The notes beneath the pieces were generated by a model. It ran no database searches and was not told where the DNA came from. It saw only the letters and a list, made by a program, of their open reading frames with translations. Shown here piece after piece: positions 42,545 through 50,727 of a stretch of 64,000 bases of DNA (positions are counted from its first letter, which is position 1; every line of letters starts with the position of its first letter). The stretch spans positions 62,001-126,000 of the forward strand of contig NZ_QFFG01000004.1 of NCBI RefSeq assembly GCF_003129485.1. Direction: 5' to 3'. The position numbers and the translations under genes were made by a program. This stretch comes from Polaribacter aquimarinus (GTDB lineage: Bacteria > Bacteroidota > Bacteroidia > Flavobacteriales > Flavobacteriaceae).

Positions 42545-43135
42545 TTAAACCGCCTTTTTTGTTAAAATATTATGAATTCTTTTAACTTGATTTTTAGTTT
42601 TAGAGATGTCGTAATTAGTTATTAAATAATTAGATTGAAGTACTTTTTTATCTTCCAACCACTGACTTTTAATTCTACTTTTAGCTTCTTCTCTTGTAAA
42701 TTTGTCTCGAAGTAATACTCTTTTAATTCTTGTGTTTACATCAACAAAAACAGAAATAATAAAATCACAAATCAAGTTACTTTTACTTTCAAACAGTATA
42801 GCGTTTTCATAAATAATGTATTTTTTATCTTGGTTATTTATTATGAAATTTTGAAAATGTTTTTTTACTTCAGGGTGTACAATAGTATTGAGAATTTGTA
42901 ATTTATCTTTATCCCGAAAAACTAAATTGCTTATAAAACTTCTATTTAATTGATTATTTATATAACTTTCTTTTCCAAATGCCTTAGTAATTTTACTTTT
43001 AATGGTACTTGAGGTGTTCATTAAGTTTTTTGCTTCTACATCAGCAAAATAAACGGCTACATTATCAAACTCAAGAAATAAATTTGCAACTGTTGTTTTT
43101 CCACTTCCTATTCCACCCGTTAAACCTATAATCAT
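42545..43135 (-). CDS. coaE: Dephospho-CoA kinase
   Basis: 196 aa P-loop kinase for the last step of coenzyme A synthesis. Walker A GLTGGIGSGKTT (residues 4-15) is at the N-terminus. YFADVEAKNLM holds the catalytic Asp region, VHPEVKKHF is the CoA-binding helix, and RDKFTREEAKSRIKSQW is the lid. It starts 1 base after the stop of the YbbR gene, so the two are co-transcribed. The order nusB-DUF1573-yajC-YbbR-coaE is a common flavobacterial arrangement. Confidence 0.93.
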   Translation of the reverse strand: MIIGLTGGIGSGKTTVANLFLEFDNVAVYFADVEAKNLMNTSSTIKSKITKAFGKESYINNQLNRSFISNLVFRDKDKLQILNTIVHPEVKKHFQNFIINNQDKKYIIYENAILFESKSNLICDFIISVFVDVNTRIKRVLLRDKFTREEAKSRIKSQWLEDKKVLQSNYLITNYDISKTKNQVKRIHNILTKKAV

Positions 43136-43136
43136 T

Positions 43137-44072
43137 TTATTTCTGGATTAAAAAATCTACTTTATTAGGAATTACTTTAACACTTTTAAGAGAATTAGGC
43201 TTTATTACAATTTTAGGAATTAAATAATTGAGATTGTTCTTTTCTGAAATTTTATAATCGCATTCTATTCTAAACGATTCTTTATCTATTCTATTAAATT
43301 TAGATAAAGCAACAACATAAACTACTTGAACAGTTTTGACTAAAGTAGTCAACTTAACATTTTCAGGTAAATTAACGATTTCTACAGGAATTTGAAAACT
43401 CCCTTCTGTAAATTTTTCTACTTTACCATAGATAGTTACAAACCCAGTATTAGTCTTTAAGTTGCTTAATTGTTTTTTATCAATAGTCACTTTTTCAGAA
43501 AAATCAGCTTTCACATCTTGCAGTTTAAGAAGATCTAATTTTAAAGAATTAATATAATCAACTTTGCCTTTTGGTCCAGAAATTAATATACTATCTGGTT
43601 CTATTTCTATTGCTTTTGATAAATCGTATCCAATATGATAATTAATTTCTAAATTAGGAATTACAGGTACCTTCTTAGAAATCAAACTACCTAAGTTTAG
43701 GTAAATAGTATCTTGTAATACTTCTACTAACTGCATGCCAGAATGCAATTGTTTCTGAATACTATTTTTTTGATTTTTACTTAAAAAGTAATATTTATCT
43801 AAAGATTTTCTATTTAAATACCCGGCATTTAAAACCAATTTATTTTTATTAAACCTTGATCTTAAAATATTAAAACCAGTAGATTTTACTACAGCGTCTA
43901 TTGTTTTAATAGGTTCTTTTTGAAGTAGTTTATTTTGAGGAATATTTTTATATGACACAAAAAAAGTTAATTGAGTAGTATATTCTTTGGATAAAGTTAT
44001 AACAAACCAAATAAGAATAGATACAATTAAAAACCCCAAAAAGCTCTTCGATATTTTTTTTGTCTTACTCAA
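43137..44072 (-). CDS. YbbR-like domain protein
   Basis: 311 aa. A short basic N-terminus and one TM helix (FLGFLIVSILIWFVITLS, about 12-29) are followed by a periplasmic part with YbbR-like beta repeats: VPVIPNLEINYHIGYDLSKA and ILISGPKGKVDYINSL are the recognisable YbbR turns, seen again in FQIPVEIVNLPENVKLTTL. YbbR proteins in Firmicutes regulate diadenylate cyclase CdaA, but no cdaA gene is next to this one. The role here is unknown. Confidence 0.82.
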   Translation of the reverse strand: MSKTKKISKSFLGFLIVSILIWFVITLSKEYTTQLTFFVSYKNIPQNKLLQKEPIKTIDAVVKSTGFNILRSRFNKNKLVLNAGYLNRKSLDKYYFLSKNQKNSIQKQLHSGMQLVEVLQDTIYLNLGSLISKKVPVIPNLEINYHIGYDLSKAIEIEPDSILISGPKGKVDYINSLKLDLLKLQDVKADFSEKVTIDKKQLSNLKTNTGFVTIYGKVEKFTEGSFQIPVEIVNLPENVKLTTLVKTVQVVYVVALSKFNRIDKESFRIECDYKISEKNNLNYLIPKIVIKPNSLKSVKVIPNKVDFLIQK

Positions 44073-44118
44073 AATTTAAATATTTTTACCGCAATCTACA
44101 TAAAAGCTACTAAACAAA

Positions 44119-44154
44119 AAAGTGAGCAGTATCTAAATAGACATTGCTCACTTT
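44119..44154 (-). terminator. Terminator after yajC
   Basis: AAAGTGAGCA (44119-44128) pairs with TGCTCACTTT (44145-44154), with further partial pairing inside. On the minus strand it ends in CACTTTTTTG, between yajC and the YbbR gene. Confidence 0.72.
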
Positions 44155-44174
44155 GTACACTTTTAATCTATTTT

Positions 44175-44495
44175 TTACTTTTTAGCAGGAGTCAAATATT
44201 TTTTGCTCAACTCCATAGAAATAGCAGAACGTTCAAATTTAATTTTTCCTGCTCCAGTTTCAACTGTAATGGTATTATCGGTGTTATTTATTTCAACAAT
44301 TTTTCCATGAATACCGCTAGAAGTTACAACTTTTGTTCCTTTCTTAATTTCTGCTTGAAAAGCTTTTTCTTTCTTTTGACGATTCATTTGAGGTCTAATC
44401 ATAAAGAAATAAAAGACAACTATTATTGCTAAAAATGGTAACATACTCATTAAGCTACCAGCAGACTCTTGTAAAGCTATTATTGTAAAATTCAT
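44175..44495 (-). CDS. yajC: Preprotein translocase subunit YajC
   Basis: 106 aa. A single N-terminal TM helix (MLPFLAIIVVFYFFMIRPQ, about 18-36) runs into the conserved MIRPQMNRQKKEKAF. The cytosolic domain carries IKKGTKVVTSSGIHGKIVEI and NTITVETGAGKIKFERSAI, the standard YajC beta-barrel-like core. YajC associates with SecDF-YidC in the inner membrane. It shares one base with the end of the DUF1573 gene. Terminated by the hairpin at 44119. Confidence 0.92.
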   Translation of the reverse strand: MNFTIIALQESAGSLMSMLPFLAIIVVFYFFMIRPQMNRQKKEKAFQAEIKKGTKVVTSSGIHGKIVEINNTDNTITVETGAGKIKFERSAISMELSKKYLTPAKK

Positions 44496-44959
44496 TATTT
44501 TTTTGCTTTTGGTGTTACAGAACCTTGAATAGTTAACACTTCTCTACCAGATTCTGTATTGGTAGTTAGTGTAATTGATTTTCTTTGTCTATTTGGTTTT
44601 CCAGAAGTATTAAACTTAACCTTAACATCTCCGGTTTCTCCGGGTTTTATAGGTGCCTTTGGCCAAACCGGAATAGTACAACCACAAGTAGATTGGGCAT
44701 TTGTAATTACAAGATCTGTTTTTCCTGAATTGGTTATCTTAAAAGTTTTCTCTACAATTTCACCTTCTTTAACAGTTCCAAAATCATACATTTTTGTATC
44801 AAAGGAAATACTTGCAGTTCCTTTTTTAATATCTGCATCTCGAGTTACTGCTTTATCTAAATTTTCTTTATTTATTTTCTTTGCTGCATTACTTCCGTTA
44901 CAAGCAAGAAAAAAAACATTTATCATTACTAAAGCAAATACTGTAATTAATTTTCTCAT
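44495..44959 (-). CDS. DUF1573 lipoprotein
   Basis: 154 aa. A lipoprotein signal (FALVMINVFFLAC, Cys near residue 20) precedes a DUF1573 immunoglobulin-like domain with the signature YDFGTVKEGEIVEKTFKITN, AQSTCGCTIPVWPKAPIKPG and FNTSGKPNRQRKSITLTTN. The domain is very frequent in Bacteroidota secreted proteins and is thought to be a small beta-sandwich module. It lies between nusB and yajC in one transcription direction. Function unknown. Confidence 0.88.
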   Translation of the reverse strand: MRKLITVFALVMINVFFLACNGSNAAKKINKENLDKAVTRDADIKKGTASISFDTKMYDFGTVKEGEIVEKTFKITNSGKTDLVITNAQSTCGCTIPVWPKAPIKPGETGDVKVKFNTSGKPNRQRKSITLTTNTESGREVLTIQGSVTPKAKK

Positions 44960-45011
44960 GATGTTAAAAATTTTTTGTAAAAATAATAAATTAAAAATCT
45001 ATAACAAGGTT

Positions 45012-45950
45012 TTATAACAAACCTCTTCCAATTTTAACGATTCTTTTGTTTTTAATAAATTCTTTAGAAATTTTATCTAATACCCCATTTATAAAATAAC
45101 TGCTCTTTTCTGTAGAATAATCTTTAGAAACTTCAATATACTCATTAATTGTAACTCTCGTTGGTATAGAAGGAAAATTTAAAAACTCTGTAAGTGCCAT
45201 TTTGATTAAAATCATATCTATATCGGCAATTCGATCAGTTTCCCAATTAGGGGTCTTCTCTTCGATATCTTTTTCGTACTCTTTGTGTTTTAAAATTGTT
45301 TTTTTGAATAAAGAGGAAACAAAATCTTCATCATCTTTATCTTTATATAAACTAGACAAAATAAAAGCCTGATTTGGTTTGCATTTACTTAAAGATTTTA
45401 CCACCCATGTATTAACAAAAGGAATATCATCTACCCAAGAAATCATCTTGTCTTCATAATATTCTGCTAATTTTTCATTTGGAGCAATAATTTCTTTGAA
45501 AAAATCGATTACAAAGGCTTTATCAACTTTAAAAGAATTTTCTATTGTATCTAAATATTTTTTGTACAAATTACTTTTTTGTAATTCTTCAAAAATTATC
45601 TTAACATACTCATCGTCTAACTCCCAATTATTTAACTTATTAACTTCTAAATAACTTTCAAAGCTTACACTTTCAGCAATTGAATTGATAATTTTATTAT
45701 CTAAAAATTTAGTATTTGGAGATAAATCTTCTTTGGTAGCAAGAATTTTCTTTTTAGAAAGTGCTATTTTTTTTGATGCTAACTTTTGTACTTCTACCAG
45801 TAATAATAGATTTAGAACGTACAAATCGTACATTTTTAAAATACTATGTTTTAGAAACTTTTCTTCTCTAATAATATCATCATTATGAGATTGCAACATA
45901 GCATACACAGATTGCATTACTTTAACTCGAATATGTCTTCTGTTAATCAT
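45012..45950 (-). CDS. nusB: Transcription antitermination factor NusB (long form)
   Basis: 312 aa, about twice the size of E. coli NusB. The start MINRRHIRVKVMQSVYAML is the NusB RNA-binding N-terminus. The C-terminal half carries the rest of the NusB fold (NWETDRIADIDMILIKMALTEFL and TRVTINEYIEVSKDYST, GVLDKI). The additional middle helices (about 60-190) are characteristic of Bacteroidota NusB. It acts with NusE on boxA of rRNA transcripts. It heads the block nusB-DUF1573-yajC. Confidence 0.92.
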   Translation of the reverse strand: MINRRHIRVKVMQSVYAMLQSHNDDIIREEKFLKHSILKMYDLYVLNLLLLVEVQKLASKKIALSKKKILATKEDLSPNTKFLDNKIINSIAESVSFESYLEVNKLNNWELDDEYVKIIFEELQKSNLYKKYLDTIENSFKVDKAFVIDFFKEIIAPNEKLAEYYEDKMISWVDDIPFVNTWVVKSLSKCKPNQAFILSSLYKDKDDEDFVSSLFKKTILKHKEYEKDIEEKTPNWETDRIADIDMILIKMALTEFLNFPSIPTRVTINEYIEVSKDYSTEKSSYFINGVLDKISKEFIKNKRIVKIGRGLL

Positions 45951-46097
45951 TTTCTAAAGAACTTGAATAAATTTCGATGCAAAAGTAAGGTTATTTTGTT
46001 TTTATTCTAAAACCTTTTTTAATTCTTTTTTAAGAAAAACTATTGTAGTTTATCTTGTATCTTCGTGATTTATTTTTTAGTTGATAAATATTCTCTT

Positions 46098-47852
46098 TTG
46101 AAAGAACTACAATACATCAATAAATATTTTTCGAAATACAAATGGCGAATTCTAATTGGTTTAATTATCACAATTTTATCTAAGTTCTTAGCTTTAAAAG
46201 TTCCGCAAGTTATTGGAGATTCTTTAAATATTGTTGAGGATTATCAAAAAGGAATCATTACTAATTTAAGTGAAGTCAAACATCAACTCTTCATAAACAT
46301 ATTAATAATTATTGGAGTTGCTTTACTTGCTGGATTTTTTACTTTTTTGATGAGACAGACCATCATTGTTACTTCCAGATTGATAGAATTTGATTTAAAA
46401 AATGAGATATACCAGCAATACCAAAGATTATCCCTAAATTTTTATAAGAAAAACAGAACAGGTGATTTAATGAACCGAATTTCTGAAGACGTTTCTAAAG
46501 TAAGAATGTATGTTGGTCCAGCAATTATGTACAGTATGAATATGATTGTGCTTTTTGCTGTAGGTTTTACACAAATGATTAGTATCGATGTTAAGCTAAC
46601 CATGTACACCCTAATTCCTTTTCCTTTATTATCAATTTCTATTTTTGTATTAAGTAAAGTAATTCATAAAAGAAGTACTGTAGTACAGCAATATTTATCG
46701 AAATTAACTACTTATAATCAAGAGTTTTTTTCAGGAATTAGTGTGGTGAAATCTTATGGCATCGAAAAAATAATTATTAAAGACTTTGATAAGATTGCTG
46801 ATGAAAGTAAAGAAAAAAATATTTACCTCCATAAAGCAAATGCTCTATTTTTTCCTTTAATGATTTTATTAATTGGAATCAGTAATTTATTAGTAATTTA
46901 TATTGGTGGACAACAATATATTAATAATGAAATTCAAATAGGTACCATCATTGAATTTATGCTTTATGTAAACATTTTAACTTGGCCAGTTGCAGTGGTA
47001 GGTTGGGTAACATCAATGATACAACAAGCAGAGGCTTCTCAATTAAGAATAAATGAATTTTTAAAACAAGTTCCCGAAATTCAAAACTCTGCTTCTTCCT
47101 CTACTACATTAAAAGGAAATGTAGAATTTAAAAACGTATCATTTACTTATGATGACACTAATATTACTGCATTAAAAAATGTAAGTTTTTCGGTTAAACA
47201 AGGAGAAACCTTAGCTATTTTAGGAAATACTGGATCGGGTAAATCGACAATTATTGAACTTATTTCTAGATTATATGACACCAAAGAAGGTGCTGTTTTA
47301 TTAGATCATCAATCTATAAAAGAAATTAATTTATATGATATTAGAAATCAAATTGGTTTTGTACCTCAAGATCCTTTTTTATTTTCTGAAAGTATAGAGG
47401 ACAACATAAAATTTGGTAAAGAAGACGCCACTGAAGAAGAAATTATTACAGCTGCAAAAAATGCTGATGTACACAAAAATATTATCGATTTCCCAAAAGG
47501 ATATAAAACTATATTAGGTGAAAGAGGAGTTACACTTTCTGGTGGACAAAAACAACGTGTCTCTATTGCTAGAGCAATTATTAAAAAGCCTAAAATTTTA
47601 ATTTTTGATGACTGTCTATCTGCTGTGGATACAGAAACAGAAGAGAAAATTTTATCTAATTTAGAACGTATTTCTAAAAATATTACCACTTTTATTATTA
47701 GCCATAGGGTTTCATCAGCTAAAAATGCAGATAAAATTATAGTTTTAGATGAAGGCAAAATTATACAACAAGGAACTCATAATCAATTAATAACAGAAGA
47801 TGGTTATTACAAAGATTTATACCAACAGCAACTTTTAGAAAAAGAAATGTAG
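46098..47852 (+). CDS. ABC exporter, fused permease-ATPase (MsbA-like)
   Basis: About 584 aa from TTG at 46098 (KELQYINKYFSKYKWRILIG); a GTG at 46065 is in frame but overlaps the -7-like TATCTTCG (46058-46065). Six TM helices lie in the first 300 residues. The ATPase domain has Walker A LGNTGSGKST, signature LSGGQKQRVSIARAI and Walker B ILIFDDCLSAVD, where Asp stands where most exporters have the catalytic Glu, followed by the H-loop FIISHRVSS. Lipid or drug export is typical of the family; the substrate is unknown. The Glu-to-Asp change may slow hydrolysis, as in degenerate sites. Confidence 0.88.
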   Translation: MKELQYINKYFSKYKWRILIGLIITILSKFLALKVPQVIGDSLNIVEDYQKGIITNLSEVKHQLFINILIIIGVALLAGFFTFLMRQTIIVTSRLIEFDLKNEIYQQYQRLSLNFYKKNRTGDLMNRISEDVSKVRMYVGPAIMYSMNMIVLFAVGFTQMISIDVKLTMYTLIPFPLLSISIFVLSKVIHKRSTVVQQYLSKLTTYNQEFFSGISVVKSYGIEKIIIKDFDKIADESKEKNIYLHKANALFFPLMILLIGISNLLVIYIGGQQYINNEIQIGTIIEFMLYVNILTWPVAVVGWVTSMIQQAEASQLRINEFLKQVPEIQNSASSSTTLKGNVEFKNVSFTYDDTNITALKNVSFSVKQGETLAILGNTGSGKSTIIELISRLYDTKEGAVLLDHQSIKEINLYDIRNQIGFVPQDPFLFSESIEDNIKFGKEDATEEEIITAAKNADVHKNIIDFPKGYKTILGERGVTLSGGQKQRVSIARAIIKKPKILIFDDCLSAVDTETEEKILSNLERISKNITTFIISHRVSSAKNADKIIVLDEGKIIQQGTHNQLITEDGYYKDLYQQQLLEKEM

Positions 47853-47861
47853 TCTTTAACA

Positions 47862-47890
47862 TTGCCAAATAAAATATTTTGTTAGATTTG
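47862..47890 (+). promoter_or_regulatory. Promoter TTG-N18-TAGATTTG for the PUR-domain gene
   Basis: TTG at 47862-47864 and TAGATTTG at 47883-47890 with an 18-base spacer closely match the Bacteroidota consensus. The ATG at 47934 is 43 bases on. Confidence 0.6.
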
Positions 47891-47933
47891 TTCAGTATAA
47901 CAAACATTTTATAATTACTATTTTAAGAAAATT

Positions 47934-48296
47934 ATGGCAGAGAGAGTTGAACAGGAAGAAATTTTTTCACAAGTATTAAGAGCTGGAAGAAGAACTTATT
48001 TTTTTGATGTTAGAGCTACAAAAGCAGACGATTATTATTTAACCGTTACAGAAAGCAAAAAATTTACGCACGATGATGGTTCTTTCCATTATCAAAAACA
48101 CAAAATTTATTTATATAAAGAAGACTTTACTGATTTTAAAGAAATGTTAGCAAAGGCTACAGATTTTATTTTAGAAGCCAAAGGTAGCGAAGTAATTAGT
48201 GAGCGTCATCAAAAAGATTTTAAGAAAGAAGAAATTGCAAATGAAGCACCAAAATCGGCTCAGAGTTTTACCGATGTTTCTTTTGATGATATATAA
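47934..48296 (+). CDS. PUR-domain nucleic-acid-binding protein (DUF3276)
   Basis: 120 aa. EEIFSQVLRAGRRTYFFDVRATKADDYYLTVTESKKF followed by HKIYLYKEDFTDFKEMLAKATDFIL is the single PUR repeat (beta-beta-beta-beta-alpha) of the bacterial PUR-alpha-like family known from Borrelia and Bacteroidota. The last 35 residues are a charged, disordered tail ending SFDDI. Bacterial members bind DNA or RNA, with regulatory roles suggested. It has its own promoter and a terminator behind it. Confidence 0.88.
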   Translation: MAERVEQEEIFSQVLRAGRRTYFFDVRATKADDYYLTVTESKKFTHDDGSFHYQKHKIYLYKEDFTDFKEMLAKATDFILEAKGSEVISERHQKDFKKEEIANEAPKSAQSFTDVSFDDI

Positions 48297-48383
48297 AATA
48301 TAAAGACTTTTTATTGTGCTACAGCAAAGTGGTTTTCTATTTTGTGAGTACAATATTAATTTCAATTCAAATTAATTTACTTT

Positions 48384-48415
48384 AAAAACCGTAAGTCTAT
48401 ATTTACGGTTTTTTT
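48384..48415 (+). terminator. Bidirectional terminator between the PUR gene and menF
   Basis: AAAAACCGTAA (48384-48394) pairs with TTACGGTTTTT (48403-48413) around an 8-nt loop. T-runs on both strands serve the convergent genes. Confidence 0.82.
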
Positions 48416-48417
48416 AT

Positions 48418-49461
48418 TTATAAAATTCTTTTCATCGTTTTACTTTTGGAAACAGTTTCCTCCCACTCTTTTTTTGGTGTACTTTCTTGAGTAATTCCAC
48501 CTCCAACATAAATAGTAGCTTTTTTATCAGCAATACTCATACACCTTAAATTAACATAAAGCTCTGATATTGTATCACTTATTTCTCCTAAAAATCCAGT
48601 ATAATAAGTTCTTTTATAATTTTCATTTAAGTTGATAAAACTTTTTGCCGTGTCTCTAGGTAAACCACAAACTGCTGGTGTTGGGTGCAAACCTCTTATC
48701 AATTTATGCAAACTTGAATTCTTATTAAGAACTCCTTCTACTTTTGTTCTCAAATGCAATAACTCGCCGGCCTTAATAGTTTCTGTTTTATTAATTTGAA
48801 GATTTGAGGCTATCGGTATTAACTGATTTTCTATAAAATCGGTAACCAACTGCTGTTCCTCTAACTCTTTATTTTTCCAAACTACTTTAGCATTTTTAAC
48901 ATAAAGTTGAGTTCCTGCTAAAGACATGGTTTTAAATTTTTGATTAGAGAGTTGTAAAAGCGTTTCTGGGGTTGCACCAAACCATAACCCAACTTTTGGA
49001 TGAAACCAAACATATACGAATGCATTTTGATACATTTGTAAAAGTTTTTTAAAAGTTGTTAAGACATCAAAATTCGCTATTTGAACTTCTTCTTTTCGAG
49101 AAATCACAACTTTTTTTAATTCATTTTTATTGATAATATCTAACGCATTTTCTATCAGATGAAGATGATTTTGTTTGTCAGAACTTTTAATATTTATAAA
49201 ATCATTATTTTCAATAAATTCATCAACTAAAACTAGTTTTTCAGTAGTAAAATCTGCATTTTTCTTTGGAAATAAAATTACTTTTTCATCACTATTGAAA
49301 GGAGCAAAAACAAAGCCGTTTTCTGTAAATCTAGAAGTAAAATACAAATTGTCATTCTTCATAAAAAATGCAGAAACCAAGTCTGATTTGGGCTTTCTAT
49401 AAGCTACAAAAGGTATATTGCCCTTATAATTCTCTTCAATATTATTAAAAATAATGCTCAA
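48418..49461 (-). CDS. menF: Isochorismate synthase
   Basis: 347 aa chorismate-binding enzyme. The C-terminal chorismate fold shows KKVVISRKEEV, FVYVWFHPKVGLWFGATPETLL, FKTMSLAGTQ (catalytic Glu/Lys region), LRTKVEGVL, LHPTPAVCGLPRDTAK and YTGFLGEI, ending in YVGGGITQESTPKKEWEET. The motif HPTPAVCG is characteristic of isochorismate rather than anthranilate synthases. It is shorter than E. coli MenF, lacking part of the N-terminal domain, as usual in flavobacteria. It lies directly downstream of the hotdog thioesterase gene (13 bases), consistent with a menaquinone operon fragment. Confidence 0.88.
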   Translation of the reverse strand: MSIIFNNIEENYKGNIPFVAYRKPKSDLVSAFFMKNDNLYFTSRFTENGFVFAPFNSDEKVILFPKKNADFTTEKLVLVDEFIENNDFINIKSSDKQNHLHLIENALDIINKNELKKVVISRKEEVQIANFDVLTTFKKLLQMYQNAFVYVWFHPKVGLWFGATPETLLQLSNQKFKTMSLAGTQLYVKNAKVVWKNKELEEQQLVTDFIENQLIPIASNLQINKTETIKAGELLHLRTKVEGVLNKNSSLHKLIRGLHPTPAVCGLPRDTAKSFINLNENYKRTYYTGFLGEISDTISELYVNLRCMSIADKKATIYVGGGITQESTPKKEWEETVSKSKTMKRIL

Positions 49462-49474
49462 TGTGAAGTTTAAA

Positions 49475-49891
49475 TTATTTTTTATTTAAAACAATATTAG
49501 TCATTTTAGCAACAGAAATCAAATGATCATTTTCATCAACAATTTTTACTTCCCATAAATGCGTGGTTCTTCCTTTATGAATGTTTCTTGCTGTTGCAAA
49601 AACGAAACCTTCTTCTTTGCTTTTAATATGGTTTATAGACAATTGAATTCCGTTAACAAATTGAGTTTTGCCATCAATAAAAAAATTTGAAGCAGCACTA
49701 CCTACACTTTCTGCCAATGCTGCAGTAGCACCTCCATGTAATTGACCATAAGGTTGATGAACACTAGAGTTTACTGGCATTTTAGCAGTTAAAAAGTCAT
49801 CACCAACAGCAACATATTCAATATCAAGCGTTTCCATTAACGTATTTTTAGAACGATTGTTAAACGCTTTTAAAATGGTAGTTGTATCCAT
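49475..49891 (-). CDS. Hotdog-fold thioesterase (DHNA-CoA thioesterase type)
   Basis: 138 aa. MPVNSSVHQPYGQLHGGATAALAESVGSAAS holds the hotdog helix with the HGG and catalytic Glu arrangement of the PaaI/MenI family, followed by VNGIQLSINHIKSKEEGFVFATA. Linkage to menF upstream of it in the same operon makes 1,4-dihydroxy-2-naphthoyl-CoA hydrolysis in menaquinone synthesis the best guess. Acyl-CoA thioesterases with the same fold are an alternative. Confidence 0.84.
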   Translation of the reverse strand: MDTTTILKAFNNRSKNTLMETLDIEYVAVGDDFLTAKMPVNSSVHQPYGQLHGGATAALAESVGSAASNFFIDGKTQFVNGIQLSINHIKSKEEGFVFATARNIHKGRTTHLWEVKIVDENDHLISVAKMTNIVLNKK

Positions 49892-49931
49892 ATCATTAAA
49901 ATTGTAATGTAAAAGTACATATAAAAAATTG

Positions 49932-49939
49932 TATTTTTG
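49932..49939 (+). promoter_or_regulatory. -7 element TATTTTTG before the pRiA4b-like gene
   Basis: TAnnTTTG match 23 bases upstream of the ATG at 49963. No clear -33 TTG at the usual spacing. Confidence 0.42.
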
Positions 49940-49962
49940 TTGCAGAAAAGTTAAAGCATTTT

Positions 49963-50460
49963 ATGTACAAAATACGCGTAATTTTAGACACCAAAGAAGA
50001 TGTTATTAGAACCATTTTGGTAGATGACAAACTAAACTTAGAAGATTTGCACTTAATTATTGCAAAATCTTTTGGTTTTGAGGGGCAAGAAATGGCTTCT
50101 TTTTATAGAACTGATGATGAATGGAACCAAGGTGAAGAAATTCCATTATTTAATATGGCTGAAGCTGGAGAAGGAATTTCTATGCAAACTTGCATTTTAA
50201 AGGATACTTTACCTGAAGAGAATGATAAACTCATTTATGTATATGATTTTCTAAATATGTGGACTTTCTATGTGGATGTTGTTGAGATTACTGATGATAA
50301 AAGAGGTGATTTACCACAAACAATTTTGTCTGTTGGTGAAATTCCTGAAGAAGCTCCAGAAAAAGAGTTTGTCGCTGATAAATTAGATGAATTTGGTGAT
50401 GATGGTGATATTGATGATGAATTTGGTCATTTTGATGATTTCGATTTTAATGAGTATTAA
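49963..50460 (+). CDS. pRiA4b ORF-3-like protein
   Basis: 165 aa. YKIRVILDTKEDVIRTILVDDKLNLEDLHLIIAKSFG and ASFYRTDDEWNQGEEIPLF match the pRiA4b ORF-3/IS1096 passenger family fold, a widespread small domain also found in chromosomal stand-alone genes. The C-terminal 40 residues are extremely acidic and repetitive (ELDEFGDDGDIDDEFGHFDDFDF-like), suggesting interaction with a basic partner. A tiny, strongly basic protein is encoded 2 bases downstream. No transposase is nearby, so the mobile-element name is historical. Confidence 0.8.
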   Translation: MYKIRVILDTKEDVIRTILVDDKLNLEDLHLIIAKSFGFEGQEMASFYRTDDEWNQGEEIPLFNMAEAGEGISMQTCILKDTLPEENDKLIYVYDFLNMWTFYVDVVEITDDKRGDLPQTILSVGEIPEEAPEKEFVADKLDEFGDDGDIDDEFGHFDDFDFNEY

Positions 50461-50462
50461 TA

Positions 50463-50594
50463 ATGAGTACCAAAAAGAAAGGCGTTCTAACTTCTGATAG
50501 CGAGTGGTGTAAACACTTCCGTAAATTCGGAAAACGTTTTTTTTGGAAAGCAGAAAGAAAAGCAGGCAAGAATGAAATTAAAAAAGAATTGTAA
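50463..50594 (+). CDS. 43-aa basic small protein
   Basis: ATG at 50463, TAA at 50592-50594, two bases after the stop of the pRiA4b-like gene. The sequence begins MSTKKKGVLTSDSEWCKHFR and continues with KFGKRFFWKAERKAGKNE, ending KKEL. About one third of residues are Lys or Arg. The tight spacing behind an acidic-tailed protein suggests co-expression and possibly a charge-paired complex. No family function known; the codon-by-codon sense and context make it likely real. Confidence 0.6.
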   Translation: MSTKKKGVLTSDSEWCKHFRKFGKRFFWKAERKAGKNEIKKEL

Positions 50595-50727
50595 TTTTAT
50601 CCAAAATCTACATAACACTCAACCCCATCTTTCCAACTTTCAACTTCATTCTTCATTCTTCCAAATTTTTCAGTAACAAAATTGTAAATTAGTCGTCTTA
50701 TTCACATAATCGACTAAAACAATTTCT

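Noticed and set aside
49963..50460. IS1096-type insertion sequence
   Set aside because: The pRiA4b/IS1096 name refers to a domain; there is no transposase or terminal inverted repeat.
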